Shown here: positions 10,146-19,795 of the stretch, one piece after another
Numbering within the stretch: the stretch's first letter is position 1
Layout of the letters: each line of letters starts with the position of its first letter
DNA from: Trichomonas vaginalis G3
Taxonomy: Eukaryota > Parabasalia > Trichomonadida > Trichomonadidae
Assembly: GCF_026262505.1 (NCBI RefSeq)
Contig: NC_067206.1
Span: 25,869,896 to 25,933,895, forward strand
DNA: 64,000 nt
Reading direction: 5' to 3'
Made by a program: the position numbers and the translations under genes
Notes under the pieces: generated by a model
Told to the model about the DNA's origin: nothing
Databases searched by the model: none
Seen by the model: only the letters and a program-made list of their open reading frames with translations

Positions 10146-10169
10146 CAACCACCGGAATTCAGACGGTTG
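10146..10169. promoter_or_regulatory. 24-bp GAATTC-centred palindrome, copy 1
   Basis: The site has arms CAACC and GGTTG around a central GAATTC with partly matching spacers. It lies 17 bp upstream of the KilA-N remnant start, next to its promoter-like GTATAAAATTC. The same site is at 14831-14854 and 19629-19652. Its placement fits an operator for the KilA-N gene or a recombination site; both are inferences. Confidence 0.6.
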
Positions 10170-10190
10170 CTATATTCTTCACAAAACATT

Positions 10191-10226
10191 AACGTAAACA
10201 TTAACGTAAACATTAACGTAAACATT
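10191..10226 (+). repeat. Three tandem 12-bp iterons AACGTAAACATT
   Basis: Three perfect copies lie between the palindrome and the fibre gene. An inverted set (ATGTTTACGTTA three times) is at 14775-14810 beside the second palindrome, and single or partial copies are at about 14.35, 15.01, 18.21 and 19.67 kb. Confidence 0.92.
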
Positions 10227-10289
10227 TATTTCTGCAGTTCATCCATTACTTCATTACCTAATTAATTACAGACATAAAATATATTTAGT

Positions 10290-11528
10290 TCAATGAACGC
10301 GGTACCATGCAAATACAGTCACAAATGGTGGCATATAATCTTTACCCGAGCCTGTTGGATTTGTTGTGAAAGTATGGACATGATTTCCCCCCGGTTCAGT
10401 TTGTCGAAAAGTCTTTTTTGTTGAATCGTTATAAGATGGAGATAAAACGTCATGACCAGCTTCATAGTCTGAGTTGTATAATGGGTGGTCTCTTAATGAG
10501 TGGCTATGGTCGCCAGAAAAGTTTGTAGTTCCCGTATGAGTGTGCGGTGGAAGGTTTGCTTCTTTAATTTTCTTCGAACCTCCTGTTTGCTTTGAATATC
10601 TAGCACAGTATAAGAATTTATCTACAATCTGCTTCCACATACCAAAACCTAAAACTGTTGATGGATTTGTTGAGTTCATTGATGTATATAAAGAACCAAC
10701 AGGATATAATGTTTGAAGTATTTCAGTCTTTAATGTTTGAAGCTCTGTTTTGTCAGCTTTCTTATCATATAAATCTTGAGCAGTGAATTTAACTTTATTT
10801 TCATCATCCATGACATAAACATTTTTACATTTAATTTTTTTCATCGTTGTTATGTTTTCATTCGATGTTAAACCTTGTGGAAAGTTAGGAGGTTTATAAT
10901 ATAATGCATCCCAATCAGTTCCGTCAACCGTTCCTTCAATACTTTCTATAGCAACAGTTGAGAAGAAGTTATGTGTATGGTTCTTATCTGCTTTAAGATC
11001 TAAACATCCTGAAACCCATCCTGTATCAGCTTTAACTTTAAAAGTCTCCGATGTCCATTCATGATACCATTCAACCTTTTCTTTAATTTCATTATCTTTT
11101 TCATCAACATAAACCAAATTTGCCTTCTTCTCTAACTCACTATCCACATATTCCTTATCCACCCTCTTCATTATGTCGTTTAGGAAACCTTCTATGAATT
11201 CCTCATTTAAATTAAATCTTCCAATCTTCAAAACTTTAGGAAATGCATTTAATGCGTAATATCTCTGTTCTTCTGGTGGAATTGATGTTATATCATCCGT
11301 TATTCCTTTAATTTTAGAATTCATAAATAAAATTTCTTTTATATTTGATATCACTGCACCACCTTTGCAAACGAATTCGAAATGGTCATTTTTCAATACT
11401 ATCTCCAAATCTCCATATTTCAACCTTTGCGTTTGTTCTGCCGTCTTTGAATTATATGCATATATGGCGTATGTAATGGTCTGAAGGACCTGGGCGCTTT
11501 GCGCCTTAAGTTGCCGTTGTTTAATCAT
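10290..11528 (-). CDS. Tail-collar fibre-like protein, family A copy 1 (412 aa)
   Basis: The C-terminal ~130 residues match the phage tail-collar / short tail fibre pattern: YPVGSLYTSMNSTNPSTVLG, FGMWKQIVDKFLYCA, TGGSKKI, LPPHTHTG and a closing YMPPFVTVFAWYRVH. The central part has collagen/coil-like repeats (KADKTELQ, LDLKADKNHTH) typical of trimeric fibres. In phages this domain forms receptor-binding fibres, so a virion attachment role is inferred. It begins at ATG 11528 and looks whole. A related gene points the other way at 13058-14260, and a longer one is in element B (31786-34780). The 237-aa gene at 11553 precedes it by 24 bp on the same strand. Confidence 0.82.
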   Translation of the reverse strand: MIKQRQLKAQSAQVLQTITYAIYAYNSKTAEQTQRLKYGDLEIVLKNDHFEFVCKGGAVISNIKEILFMNSKIKGITDDITSIPPEEQRYYALNAFPKVLKIGRFNLNEEFIEGFLNDIMKRVDKEYVDSELEKKANLVYVDEKDNEIKEKVEWYHEWTSETFKVKADTGWVSGCLDLKADKNHTHNFFSTVAIESIEGTVDGTDWDALYYKPPNFPQGLTSNENITTMKKIKCKNVYVMDDENKVKFTAQDLYDKKADKTELQTLKTEILQTLYPVGSLYTSMNSTNPSTVLGFGMWKQIVDKFLYCARYSKQTGGSKKIKEANLPPHTHTGTTNFSGDHSHSLRDHPLYNSDYEAGHDVLSPSYNDSTKKTFRQTEPGGNHVHTFTTNPTGSGKDYMPPFVTVFAWYRVH

Positions 11529-11552
11529 TTATTATGATTTAAAAATAAATAT

Positions 11553-12266
11553 TTAATCCGTTATCTCATCAGCTATTTTCTCTATTTGAAATTGCCATAA
11601 TATTTCATTCATGAATTCTAAATCACAATCAAATAGGTCAGTTATTCTAAATTTAATATTTGATAAATCTTTTGAATGAAGAATAAATGAATTCCCGGAT
11701 AATTGAAACGGATATGATAAAGAAAATGTGTTTAAGTTGATGGATAAAATGTTTTGTATTGATGGGTAAGAGTTATGGTCTAATGTTTGGTGTGAAAATC
11801 TCATTGGGGTATTAACTTTATCACATTTGATTAAAATGAAATTGGAACCGGTGTCAGAATACAAAACATCCCCAACATCTTTTTCAAAATTTAATATCCC
11901 CAACAATGAACGAAGATGAGGAGTACAAAATTTAATTTTCAGCGGAAATTTAATAAGGTTATTTATTTCATCAAGTTCAAAAAGTTTATCAGGTTTTGAT
12001 TTAAAATTTTCTTCATACCATACGATAAATGATTCATTTAAATAACTTAAAATCATGTTAATATCCCATTTCGCTATCACATTATTATTTATATACATAT
12101 CATACGTTTTTTCAAGGTCATCTTTAATAAATGATATATAATCTGAAGGGTCTAAAAGAATGGGATTAAATTTACCACTCACAGAAACGAGAGTAACATT
12201 ATAAATTCCGCTAACTGTTAAATTTAATTCACAGCTATTATTCGAAATAATATTGATAATTGACAT
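11553..12266 (-). CDS. Putative virion protein beside the fibre gene, family A (237 aa)
   Basis: No firm family. The protein is beta-rich, with a C-terminal pattern SKDLSNIKFRITDLFDCDLEF that resembles PHNLKDMQFRLVDFQGEPVEL in the element B gene at 30995-31768, which also sits next to a fibre gene. That shared position and motif suggest a minor capsid, penton-type or fibre-anchor protein, by inference only. It starts at the ATG at 12266, 20 bp from the divergent ATG at 12287. Looks whole. Confidence 0.6.
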   Translation of the reverse strand: MSIINIISNNSCELNLTVSGIYNVTLVSVSGKFNPILLDPSDYISFIKDDLEKTYDMYINNNVIAKWDINMILSYLNESFIVWYEENFKSKPDKLFELDEINNLIKFPLKIKFCTPHLRSLLGILNFEKDVGDVLYSDTGSNFILIKCDKVNTPMRFSHQTLDHNSYPSIQNILSINLNTFSLSYPFQLSGNSFILHSKDLSNIKFRITDLFDCDLEFMNEILWQFQIEKIADEITD

Positions 12267-12286
12267 TTTTTATTACGATTAAAAAT

Positions 12287-12766
12287 ATGGTAAAGCGTTA
12301 TTTTCCAGTGATAAATAAAACTAGAATAAGATTACCTCAAGAATTCATAAATTCAGCGAATAAGAAATTCATTCATGTTATAAATTTTAGTGTTTTCAGA
12401 AAATATGAGTCAATGTCATATTCATCAACAGGTTATATTTCACTTCATTCAAATTTAGTTCAATCAAACCCATATAATGACCATTTCATAAGATTTTCAG
12501 ATGGTATTAAAAATGTAATTGATAGATTAAAATATGAACAGATTGACAATATCGAATTTTTGGAATTTTGGTTTAAATATCCCGATGGAAAAAAGATTGA
12601 AGTTAAAGATAAAGCTGATACTATAACAAAAACAATTACAATGACTGATCCGGATAGTGGGGAACAAAAAGAAATAAAACAAACGATAGAAACTGGTGAA
12701 AGGTCAATTATTATTGATTATGATTCAAAGGATTATTATTCGATAATGTTAATGCTTGAATATTAA
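12287..12766 (+). CDS. Unknown family A protein (159 aa)
   Basis: No family recognised. The protein begins MVKRYFPVINKTRIRLPQEF and has many aromatic residues and a charged strand region near the end (GEQKEIKQTIETGERS). An upstream TTG frame extension is rejected in favour of the ATG preceded by GATTAAAAAT. It is divergent from the gene at 11553-12266 with a 20-bp gap holding both start motifs. Together they may be a virion module, but this is inferred from position only. Confidence 0.55.
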   Translation: MVKRYFPVINKTRIRLPQEFINSANKKFIHVINFSVFRKYESMSYSSTGYISLHSNLVQSNPYNDHFIRFSDGIKNVIDRLKYEQIDNIEFLEFWFKYPDGKKIEVKDKADTITKTITMTDPDSGEQKEIKQTIETGERSIIIDYDSKDYYSIMLMLEY

Positions 12767-13057
12767 ATAGCCTTAACAAAGAATTTTTCAAGTGATATTT
12801 TATATTCATCAACTATTTTATTATAAATATCATTATATGTTAAATGAAGTTCAGTTGTTGTTCCGTTCTTTGATATCTTAATTGTGCTAATATCCTTTAT
12901 AGGATTTATTTTTGCAACTGTTCCGCAGCATGAAACCTCATCATCTATGAAAAATTGAATCTTAACGTCTGAATCTTGAACATCACAAAGAATGGCGATA
13001 ATGTGAATTAATGATTCATAAGGTAAAATAATTAAACCGGATTGGTCAATTAAATTT
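12763..13057 (-). pseudogene. Remnant of a family A ORF between gene 12287 and fibre copy 2
   Basis: The - strand frame is open for about 98 codons and includes GTVAKINPIKDISTIKIS and a C-terminus ending KFFVKAI, but has no start codon. It abuts sequence that belongs to the fibre gene on the other strand, which marks a rearrangement junction near 13.06 kb. It overlaps the end of the preceding convergent gene by a few bases. Function unknown. Confidence 0.5.
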
Positions 13058-14260
13058 ATTTATGTTGATGAAAAAGATAATGAAATTAAAGAAAAGGTTG
13101 AATGGTATCATGAATGGACATCGGAGACTTTTAAAGTTAAAGCTGATACAGAATGGGTTTCAGGATGTTTAGACCTTAAAGCAGATAAAACATATGTTAA
13201 CGATGAGTTAGAGAAGAAGGCGGATAAAACATATGTTAACGAAATATACCAAAGTTTGATAGGAACAAAAAATATTGAAACTATTGTTGGTGATTTTTCT
13301 GTCAATGAAGAAAATAAATATTTTAGATGGCAGTTTGTACACTCCTTAAAAAATGGTACACGGCATAAACTCATTCCGAAAAATAACAATGAAATGTATG
13401 TAAGCTATAAAAAGAATGATGGTACACAAGTTAAAGTTCCATTAGACAACAACTGCTACTTAAACTTATATGGAGACGAACAAAAGAAATATTTAAGAGT
13501 TTATGAAATGGTAGATATGACATTGCCTGACCCAGCTCCAGCACCATATTATTATGACTATGGAGATGACGACAGAACACCACGTGTAGATGAACAAAAG
13601 CTAACATTATATTTAGATTATTATAGATATAAAGATATAATGCAATAGAAAAACGAGAATAGTATATTATTATACAGATGACAGAAATAAATATTATAGT
13701 CAAGATTTTACCTACCCTGAAAACATAAGATTATATTATAAAAATATTCTGACACAAACCAGAAGAAACCTGAAATAGTTGCACTATATTTTAAGTTCAA
13801 AAGAGACAATCCTATAATATCTCATATGTTTGATTTAATGAACCCAGTAGGTTCTATTTATACATCTATGGATGCAAGAGGTCCTCAAGTAATGTTTGGT
13901 GTTGGTGCATGGGAACAAATAGTTGACAGGTTTTTGTATTGTGCAAACTCTTCAAAGGAAACAGGGGGAAGTAAAACGATTTCAGGTGAAAATTTACCTG
14001 CACACAGTCACTACATAGATTTAAGTACATCTCAAGCAGGTTGGCATAAGCATAGATATTGGGATTGGTCAGGAATGACAAAAGGTAAAGGATATGATGT
14101 TAAAGACGACGTTAAGTTTGCTATAAATTGTTACTGGGATGACACTCAGGGAGAAGGCAACCATACACATTTCGTTTCAGGATATACACAAACAACGGGA
14201 CAAAGTAAAGAATACATGCCACCATTTATGACTGTATTCGCATGGTATAGAGTTCAATAA
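13058..14260 (+). pseudogene. Tail-collar fibre-like gene, family A copy 2
   Basis: The frame opens with YVDEKDNEIKEKVEWYHEW, nearly the same as an internal segment of the fibre at 10290-11528. It continues through KADKTYVNDELEKKADKTYV repeats and closes with a tail-collar domain (MNPVGSIYTSMDARGP, GVGAWEQIVDRFLYCA, LPAHSHY, YMPPFMTVFAWYRVQ). It is broken about once and begins at a rearrangement junction, with no start of its own. The last ~100 bases and the downstream region mirror the left fibre gene, so the two form part of a large inverted repeat. The middle of the protein diverges, as expected for receptor-binding genes. Confidence 0.78.
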
Positions 14261-14404
14261 ACACACTTGAGCCCAGACCTTTGGGTTAAGGCTTACCGAA
14301 TGAACTAAATATATTTTATGTCTGTAATTAATTAGGTAATGAACTGCGGAAATAAATGTTTACGTTAAGTGACTCAAAGAGTCCGGAGACAAAGTCTCAT
14401 GATT

Positions 14405-14775
14405 TAGGTCATTCAATAATTAATTATTTTTGAAGAACTGAAGGTGTCACTACGTCACCATGTGTCACTCGGTTAATTAACTTCTCTGAAAAAGTGAGAC
14501 AACATGACATTTTGACAACAACACAGGAGGAAGGCATTTATGAATTATTTTTGAAGAACTGAAGGTGTCACTACGTCACCATGTGTCACTCGGTTAATTA
14601 ACTTCTCTGAAAAAGTGAGACAACATGACATTTTGACAACAACACAGGAGGAAGGCAGTTATGAATTATTTTTGAAGAACTGAAGGTGTCACTACGTCAC
14701 CATGTCACTCGGTTAATTAACTTCTCTGAAAAAATGAGACAACATGACATTTTGACAACAGTCCTGGAAATATGA
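14405..14775 (+). repeat. Three tandem copies of the ~120-bp repeat, + orientation
   Basis: The copies start at about 14405, 14538 and 14661, each with GAAGAACTGAAGGTGTCAC, TACGTCACCATG and TGAGACAACATGACATTTTG. The first two end in ACAACACAGGAGGAAGGCA and the third ends in CAGTCCTGGAAATATGATG. A fourth copy is at 15036-15155. The stretch holds no gene. Confidence 0.92.
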
Positions 14776-14810
14776 TGTTTACGTTAATGTTTACGTTAAT
14801 GTTTACGTTA
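14775..14810 (-). repeat. Three tandem 12-bp iterons, inverted set
   Basis: ATGTTTACGTTA occurs three times in a row, the reverse complement of the set at 10191-10226, and is followed by ATGTTTTGTGAAGAATATAG and the palindrome at 14831. Confidence 0.92.
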
Positions 14811-14830
14811 ATGTTTTGTGAAGAATATAG

Positions 14831-14854
14831 CAACCGTCTGAATTCCGGCGGTTG
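14831..14854. promoter_or_regulatory. 24-bp GAATTC-centred palindrome, copy 2
   Basis: Same site as at 10146 and 19629, followed by TTTTTTATACAAAATTC as at the KilA-N remnants, but the KilA-N coding sequence is not present here. Confidence 0.6.
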
Positions 14855-14880
14855 TTTTTTTATACAAAATTCTGAGTAAA

Positions 14881-15223
14881 ATAATTTTTAGGGTAGATGG
14901 TTAGATATAACCTCATTTCTAACCTCATTTCTAACCTCATGACATTTTGACATGACTTCATCGTAAATGATTTGTCATGACTTCATCGTAATGAGTGTAA
15001 ATCAGACAAAAATAAATGTTTACGTTAATGGTTTCAGGTTATTCAATAATTAATTATTTTTGAAGAACTGAAGGTGTCACTACGTCACCATGTGTCACTC
15101 GGTTAATTAACTTCTCTGAAAAAGTGAGACAACATGACATTTTGACAACAGTCCTGGAAATATGATGCAGTCCAAAAATAAAGTTAGTTTTAAAATTATT
15201 TTTAATTTTTTATTCCTATATAA
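14881..15223. repeat. Repeat-rich leader upstream of the primase-helicase
   Basis: The stretch contains TTCTAACCTCA repeats, two CATGACTTCATCGTAA units, an iteron (ATGTTTACGTTA near 15012), a full ~120-bp repeat (15036-15155) and finally an A/T-rich start motif TTTTTATTCCTATATAA directly before the ATG at 15224. No ORF is supported. Confidence 0.8.
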
Positions 15224-17535
15224 ATGACAGCAACAAACAACAACAGTAACTTTATCATTTCTGATGAACAAGTTATTGATTCATTAGCTGAGGAATTAGT
15301 TGTGGCAGAAACTAAAACCCTCAACGAAAGAATTGGTGAAAACAAGATTGATTTACATAACTACCTCAAACATGATGGAGGAAGAGGAAGGAAAACTGGT
15401 ATGGCTTTATTAGTAAATAAAATTTCAAATTTAACGATTATAGATGTTGATATCAATAAATCATACAATGATGAACTTAAAGAAACAGTTAGAAAAGATA
15501 TTTTATCAAAACTTTCGGATAAAGATGTTTCGTTAAAACCGCTTCAGGAGGTCTTCACATTTATTGCAACACTAATTTCTTCTATTCAGTTTCGAACAGA
15601 ATGATTAAATGTTATTCCTGCAATGATTATGATATTGATATAATGACTTCTATGGATGATTCAAAGCGTTCTTTAGTGGTTATGGCTGATTCAAGAGTTC
15701 GCAAGAATGCATCAGAACCAATCAATACATACTCATTCATTCGTGGAAGTTATGATTCAACATTAACCAGAACAGTGAATGATATATTAAATGATTTGAA
15801 TATTAAGGTAAGAGTTGAACAGAAGAACGAAGAAATAAAGACTATCATGAATGAAAACAAAGATGTAAACATTGACGATAAACTTGCCCAGAGCATAGTT
15901 GATGGCATCTGTGATTTTGAAGTACATAATGACGGTGGAAACATGAATTTGGAAAAAGAAGTTACATTATTCACACTGTTTCAAGCAATTAATTCGTTAC
16001 CTAATCATTTAATTAATGAAGCATACGATAACGTTTATAACTTCTGCAGCTTAACAGAAAATGCAAAAAGTAATTTTGAAAAAGCACGTAGTAGATATGC
16101 ACATTTAATGACTTCTCCATTTGTTTTGGTGAAGATTCTAAAACTATATCAAAAGGAATATTATGATGAATATGTTTTACCTTTATTACGTAAGCCAAAA
16201 ATAACATTTGATATAAAACTTGATGACTCGTTTTTGATAACAGATATTAGACGCAAGGCTGAAAATCATCAGTATAAAAACAGTTCTGAAGTAATTGAGG
16301 ATTTATCACGTGTAATCCGTTTTGTAGATTGTGGAAACAAATACTTCATTCAGAAAGATTATAATATCCACGACAAAATGAATCAAATATCATTCGTTCT
16401 TCAATCAAACATGAAAGAGTCACTTAAAATGATTAAATTATTTAAAGAAGAAGGTAAAACAATAACAGCATGGGATGTACTACTAAATCAATTGTCTTCA
16501 TTAACTGTTAAGGGTGTTTGCTTTAAATCTGATTCTCCAGATGTTTTCTCAACGTTTCAGGGTTATAAATACAACATTCTCGAAAAGCTTGATTACTCAA
16601 AAATTGAGATGTTTATGAATTTCATTAAAGAAGCCATATGTGATAATAATGATGAAGTGTATAAATACCTTCTCGGCTGGATTGCATCAATGATTCAACA
16701 TCCTGGAATCAAGAATGAAACAGCAATTATTTTGAAAGGACTTCAGGGAACAGGTAAAAACAGATTCACGGACATTATTTCTGAACTTCTCGCTGGTTAT
16801 TCATGTAAAAACATTACTGAAATAAGTGAGCTAACGGGTAATTTCAATTCAGTTGTTGAAAATAAAATGTTTCTTGTACTTAATGAACTCAAGAATGTAG
16901 GTGAAGACAGACTCGCAAACTTCAACGCTTTGAAATCAATTATAACGGATAATGAGATTAGAATTAATGAAAAGAATCAACCCAGAAGAACTGCTCAGAA
17001 TTTTGCAAACTTCATTTTCGTAACTAATAACGTTTACCCTGTCAAAATTGAAGTTGGAGACAGAAGATACGTAGTTTTAAGGGTTAATGGTAAATTTAAG
17101 GGTCAATTTGATTACTTCAAGAATTTAATGGATTCATGCACAAAGGAATTTTATGATAATTTACTAACATATTTTATGCAATATGACCTTTCATCATTTA
17201 ATGTACGAATCATACCGATGACTGAAACCAAACAAGATTTAATTGAATTATCAACAAATCCTTTAGATGTATGGATAAATACACATTATGATGAATTGTG
17301 TGCAGGTATGACGTGTAAAAATGCTCTATTCTGCAAACCATCAGACATGAAAGACAAGAATTTTCAAATGAGTATTAAGGATAAATGTGATAAGAAACAG
17401 AGAAGAATAGATGGTAAACAAACATGGTGTTATGTTTTGAAAGAAGAAATGAAAGGATTATATAAACAGGTTGAACCAAACGATAATGAGGATTCATTTA
17501 CTGACGATGAAATACCTGTAAATGAAGCTTTATAA
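15224..17535 (+). pseudogene. Archaeo-eukaryotic primase plus D5-like SF3 helicase, family A
   Basis: The N-terminal part has NLTIIDVDINKSYND, matching the DxD strand of archaeo-eukaryotic (prim-pol) primases, and a following DIDIMTSMDDSKRSLVVMAD-type strand with an SRVRKN loop. The C-terminal ~300 residues hold an SF3 helicase: Walker A GLQGTGKN, Walker B MFLVLNEL, motif C FIFVTNN, and an arginine-rich DRRYVVLR. Such fusions drive replication in NCLDVs, virophages and Polinton-like viruses. It reads in two overlapping frames, so it carries about one break or is two coupled genes. It is unusual beside a protein-primed polymerase. ~120-bp repeats lie on both sides in inverted orientation. Two remnants of its 3' end lie at 7814-7951 and 18529-18666. 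Confidence 0.85.
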
Positions 17536-17565
17536 AGTATGATTTGAATTTATTTTTGCATTAAT

Positions 17566-17815
17566 CCTGTGTTGTTGTCAAAATGTCATGTTGTCTCACT
17601 TTTTCAGAGAAGTTAATTAACCGAGTGACATGGTGACGTAGTGACACCTTCAGTTCTTCAAAAATAATTCATAACTGCCTTCCTCCTGTGTTGTTGTCAA
17701 AATGTCATGTTGTCTCATTTTTTCAGAGAAGTTAATTAACCGAGTGACACATGGTGACGTAGTGACACCTTCAGTTCTTCAAAAATAATTAATTATTGAA
17801 TAACCTGAAACCATT
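17566..17815 (-). repeat. Two copies of the ~120-bp repeat, - orientation
   Basis: These are the reverse-complement counterparts of the copies upstream of the primase-helicase, starting within 40 bp after its stop. Together with the upstream set they frame the gene in inverted orientation. Confidence 0.92.
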
Positions 17816-17874
17816 AACGATAAAATATATTTTTGGGTCATTTACACTCATTACGATGAAATCATCATGACAAA

Positions 17875-18230
17875 TCATTTACGCTCATGTTTGACATTGA
17901 GTTTACGTTCATGTTTGACATAGAGTTTACGTTTAGTTTTGACAAAGCATTTACGCTCATGTTTGACATAGAGTTTACGCTCATGTTTCGATGAAGTCAT
18001 GACAAAACATTTATGCTCATGTTTGACATAGAGTTTACGCTCATGTTTGACATAGAGTTTATGTTTAGTTTCGATGAAGTCATGACAAAACATATACGAT
18101 GAAATCATGACAAAACATTAACGAAGAAGTCATGACAAAACATTTACGTTCATGTTTGACATAGAGTTTACGCTCATGTTTGACAAAGCATATACGATGA
18201 AATCATGACAAAACATTTACGTAAACATTT
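17875..18230. repeat. Imperfect tandem array of a ~24-bp unit
   Basis: The core unit is TTTACGCTCATGTTTGACAT followed by AGAG, interleaved with GATGAAGTCATGACAAAACA variants. The array runs for about 350 bp and ends with ACATTTACGTAAACATTTAT. Units degrade at the edges. Frames reading through it on either strand give only low-complexity repeats and are not counted as genes. The TTTACG core is shared with the 12-bp iteron. Confidence 0.85.
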
Positions 18231-18235
18231 ATTTC

Positions 18236-18365
18236 CTGTGTTGTTGTCAAAATGTCATGTTGTCTCATTTTTTCAGAGAAGTTAATTAACCGAGTGACAC
18301 ATGGTGACGTAGTGACACCTTCAGTTCTTCAAAAATAATTAATTATTGAATAACCTGAAACCATT
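18236..18365 (-). repeat. ~120-bp repeat, - orientation
   Basis: Another copy, nearly identical to 17691-17815 including the trailing ATTATTGAATAACCTGAAACC and TAAAATATATTTTTGG. Confidence 0.9.
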
Positions 18366-18528
18366 AACGATAAAATATATTTTTGGTCGTTTATGACAAA
18401 AATAATGAGTTCATTTACTCACAATATTTTTGTACAAAACGACCCCAAGCTTTTAACCTCATTTCTAACCTCATGACATTTTGACAACAACACAGCAGGG
18501 GAAGGCAGTTATGAATTCAAATCATACT

Positions 18529-18666
18529 TTATAAAGCATCATTTACAGGTATTTCATCGTCAGTAAATGAATCCTCATTATCGTTTGGTTCAACCTGTTT
18601 ATATAATCCTTTCATTTCTTCTTTCAAAACATAACACCATGTTTGTTTACCATCTATTCTTCTCTG
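18529..18666 (-). pseudogene. Second remnant of the 3' end of the primase-helicase
   Basis: Same stretch and same inner boundary as 7814-7951. It is part of a direct repeat of roughly 0.9 kb that includes the following KilA-N/GIY-YIG-like gene. Confidence 0.88.
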
Positions 18667-18758
18667 ATGTTGACATTACTGTCATTTCATACAAAATAAA
18701 AATAATTTTAAAACTAACTTTATTTTCTGACTTTCACAAAAGACCAAAAATAAACGCT

Positions 18759-19370
18759 TTACATGTATTTTTCAGCAACTTCGTCAAATAATTTTATAGC
18801 TTTATCTATCTCATCTACTTCAAACGTTTCTTTACCTTTCATGGGAGCACCATACCTTTTCTCAAACTTTTCAAGTAGTTCTGTTTCTGCAGCTCTCATA
18901 TCATTAACGAACACAACCTTGACTCTATTGACTGTACTGTCATATCTTTGAGTTATATTATATGTTCTTCCTATCTTATATCTCTTTGTATTGAAGTCCT
19001 TCGGTTTCTGAACGATGTAAAGTAAGCCTTCACTGCAACGTTCTGAGTCGAATGAACCATATGTTATGAAGTTATATCCAACAACTGGGTCTAACCATAA
19101 CAAAACTATTGGTATAAGACTTTTGTCAATGAGATATGCTCTTGTTCCATGAAATGCTACTGATATCATAAGCTCAGGATTTCTTGTCAAAATTTTCTGA
19201 GTTGAAGCATTTCTAACCCAGTCGCTTGTTTTCTTTTCAGATGGAGATATAATGTCTGACAAAGAATATTTGTTGTATTTCTTTGAGTATCTTACGTTTA
19301 AATCACCTATTCTAACCACTTTGGTGTCATTGTCTATCTTTCTAACTGTTTCAAACTCAATGTTTGTCAT
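18759..19370 (-). CDS. KilA-N / MUG113 (GIY-YIG-like) two-domain protein, copy 2
   Basis: After the start (the second ATG preferred) it is essentially identical in protein to 8044-8655, with differences confined to the first residues (MTNIEFE against MSNIEFE). The near identity of two copies 10.7 kb apart in the same orientation indicates a recent duplication or gene conversion. Downstream lies the primase-helicase remnant; upstream is the short KilA-N remnant at 19431, without the 8812-9776 gene that separates them in copy 1. Looks whole. DNA binding and possible nuclease activity are inferred from the domains. Confidence 0.78.
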   Translation of the reverse strand: MTNIEFETVRKIDNDTKVVRIGDLNVRYSKKYNKYSLSDIISPSEKKTSDWVRNASTQKILTRNPELMISVAFHGTRAYLIDKSLIPIVLLWLDPVVGYNFITYGSFDSERCSEGLLYIVQKPKDFNTKRYKIGRTYNITQRYDSTVNRVKVVFVNDMRAAETELLEKFEKRYGAPMKGKETFEVDEIDKAIKLFDEVAEKYM

Positions 19371-19430
19371 TACTGTTCTTACATACAAAATAAAAAATTT
19401 TCTTAGAAAAAATTAGCGTTATTTTTCTAA

Positions 19431-19610
19431 CTAATGAAATTCATTATTTTTATTGAATTCAGCAACAAAATGAACGAGGTCAGGATGTATGTAAATACCT
19501 TTGAATTCATTTATAACACCCTTTGTAAGCTCATAAAATGCTTGTTTTGAGGTGGAGCCAAAAGTGGCTCGACCGTATTCTTTCAACCAAAACTCAAGAA
19601 TTTCCTGCAT
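19431..19610 (-). pseudogene. Short KilA-N-like remnant, copy 2
   Basis: Protein as at 9955-10128 (FKGIYIHPDLVHFVAEF), extended by a few residues (NKNNEFH). The palindrome at 19629-19652 is immediately upstream. Confidence 0.65.
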
Positions 19611-19628
19611 GAATTTTGTATAAAAAAA

Positions 19629-19652
19629 CAACCGTCTGAATTCCGGCGGTTG
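19629..19652. promoter_or_regulatory. 24-bp GAATTC-centred palindrome, copy 3
   Basis: Same site as at 10146 and 14831 (arms CAACC/GGTTG, centre GAATTC). It is followed by TATATTCTTCACAAAACATT and iteron sequence. Confidence 0.6.
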
Positions 19653-19795
19653 CTATATTCTTCACAAAACATTAACGTAAACATTAACGATAAAATATAT
19701 TTTTGTCTGATTTACACTCATTACGATGAAGTCATGACAAATCATTTACGATGAAGTTTTGACAAATCATTTACGATGAAGTCATGACAAATCAT

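Noticed and set aside
14831-14854. Rho-independent terminator (palindrome followed by T-run)
   Set aside because: The host is eukaryotic, the other copies do not keep the T-run position, and the site sits upstream of genes.
17875-18230. Possible CRISPR array or coding repeat protein
   Set aside because: Short imperfect tandem units with no spacers; translated frames give only low-complexity KLYVKHER-type repeats.
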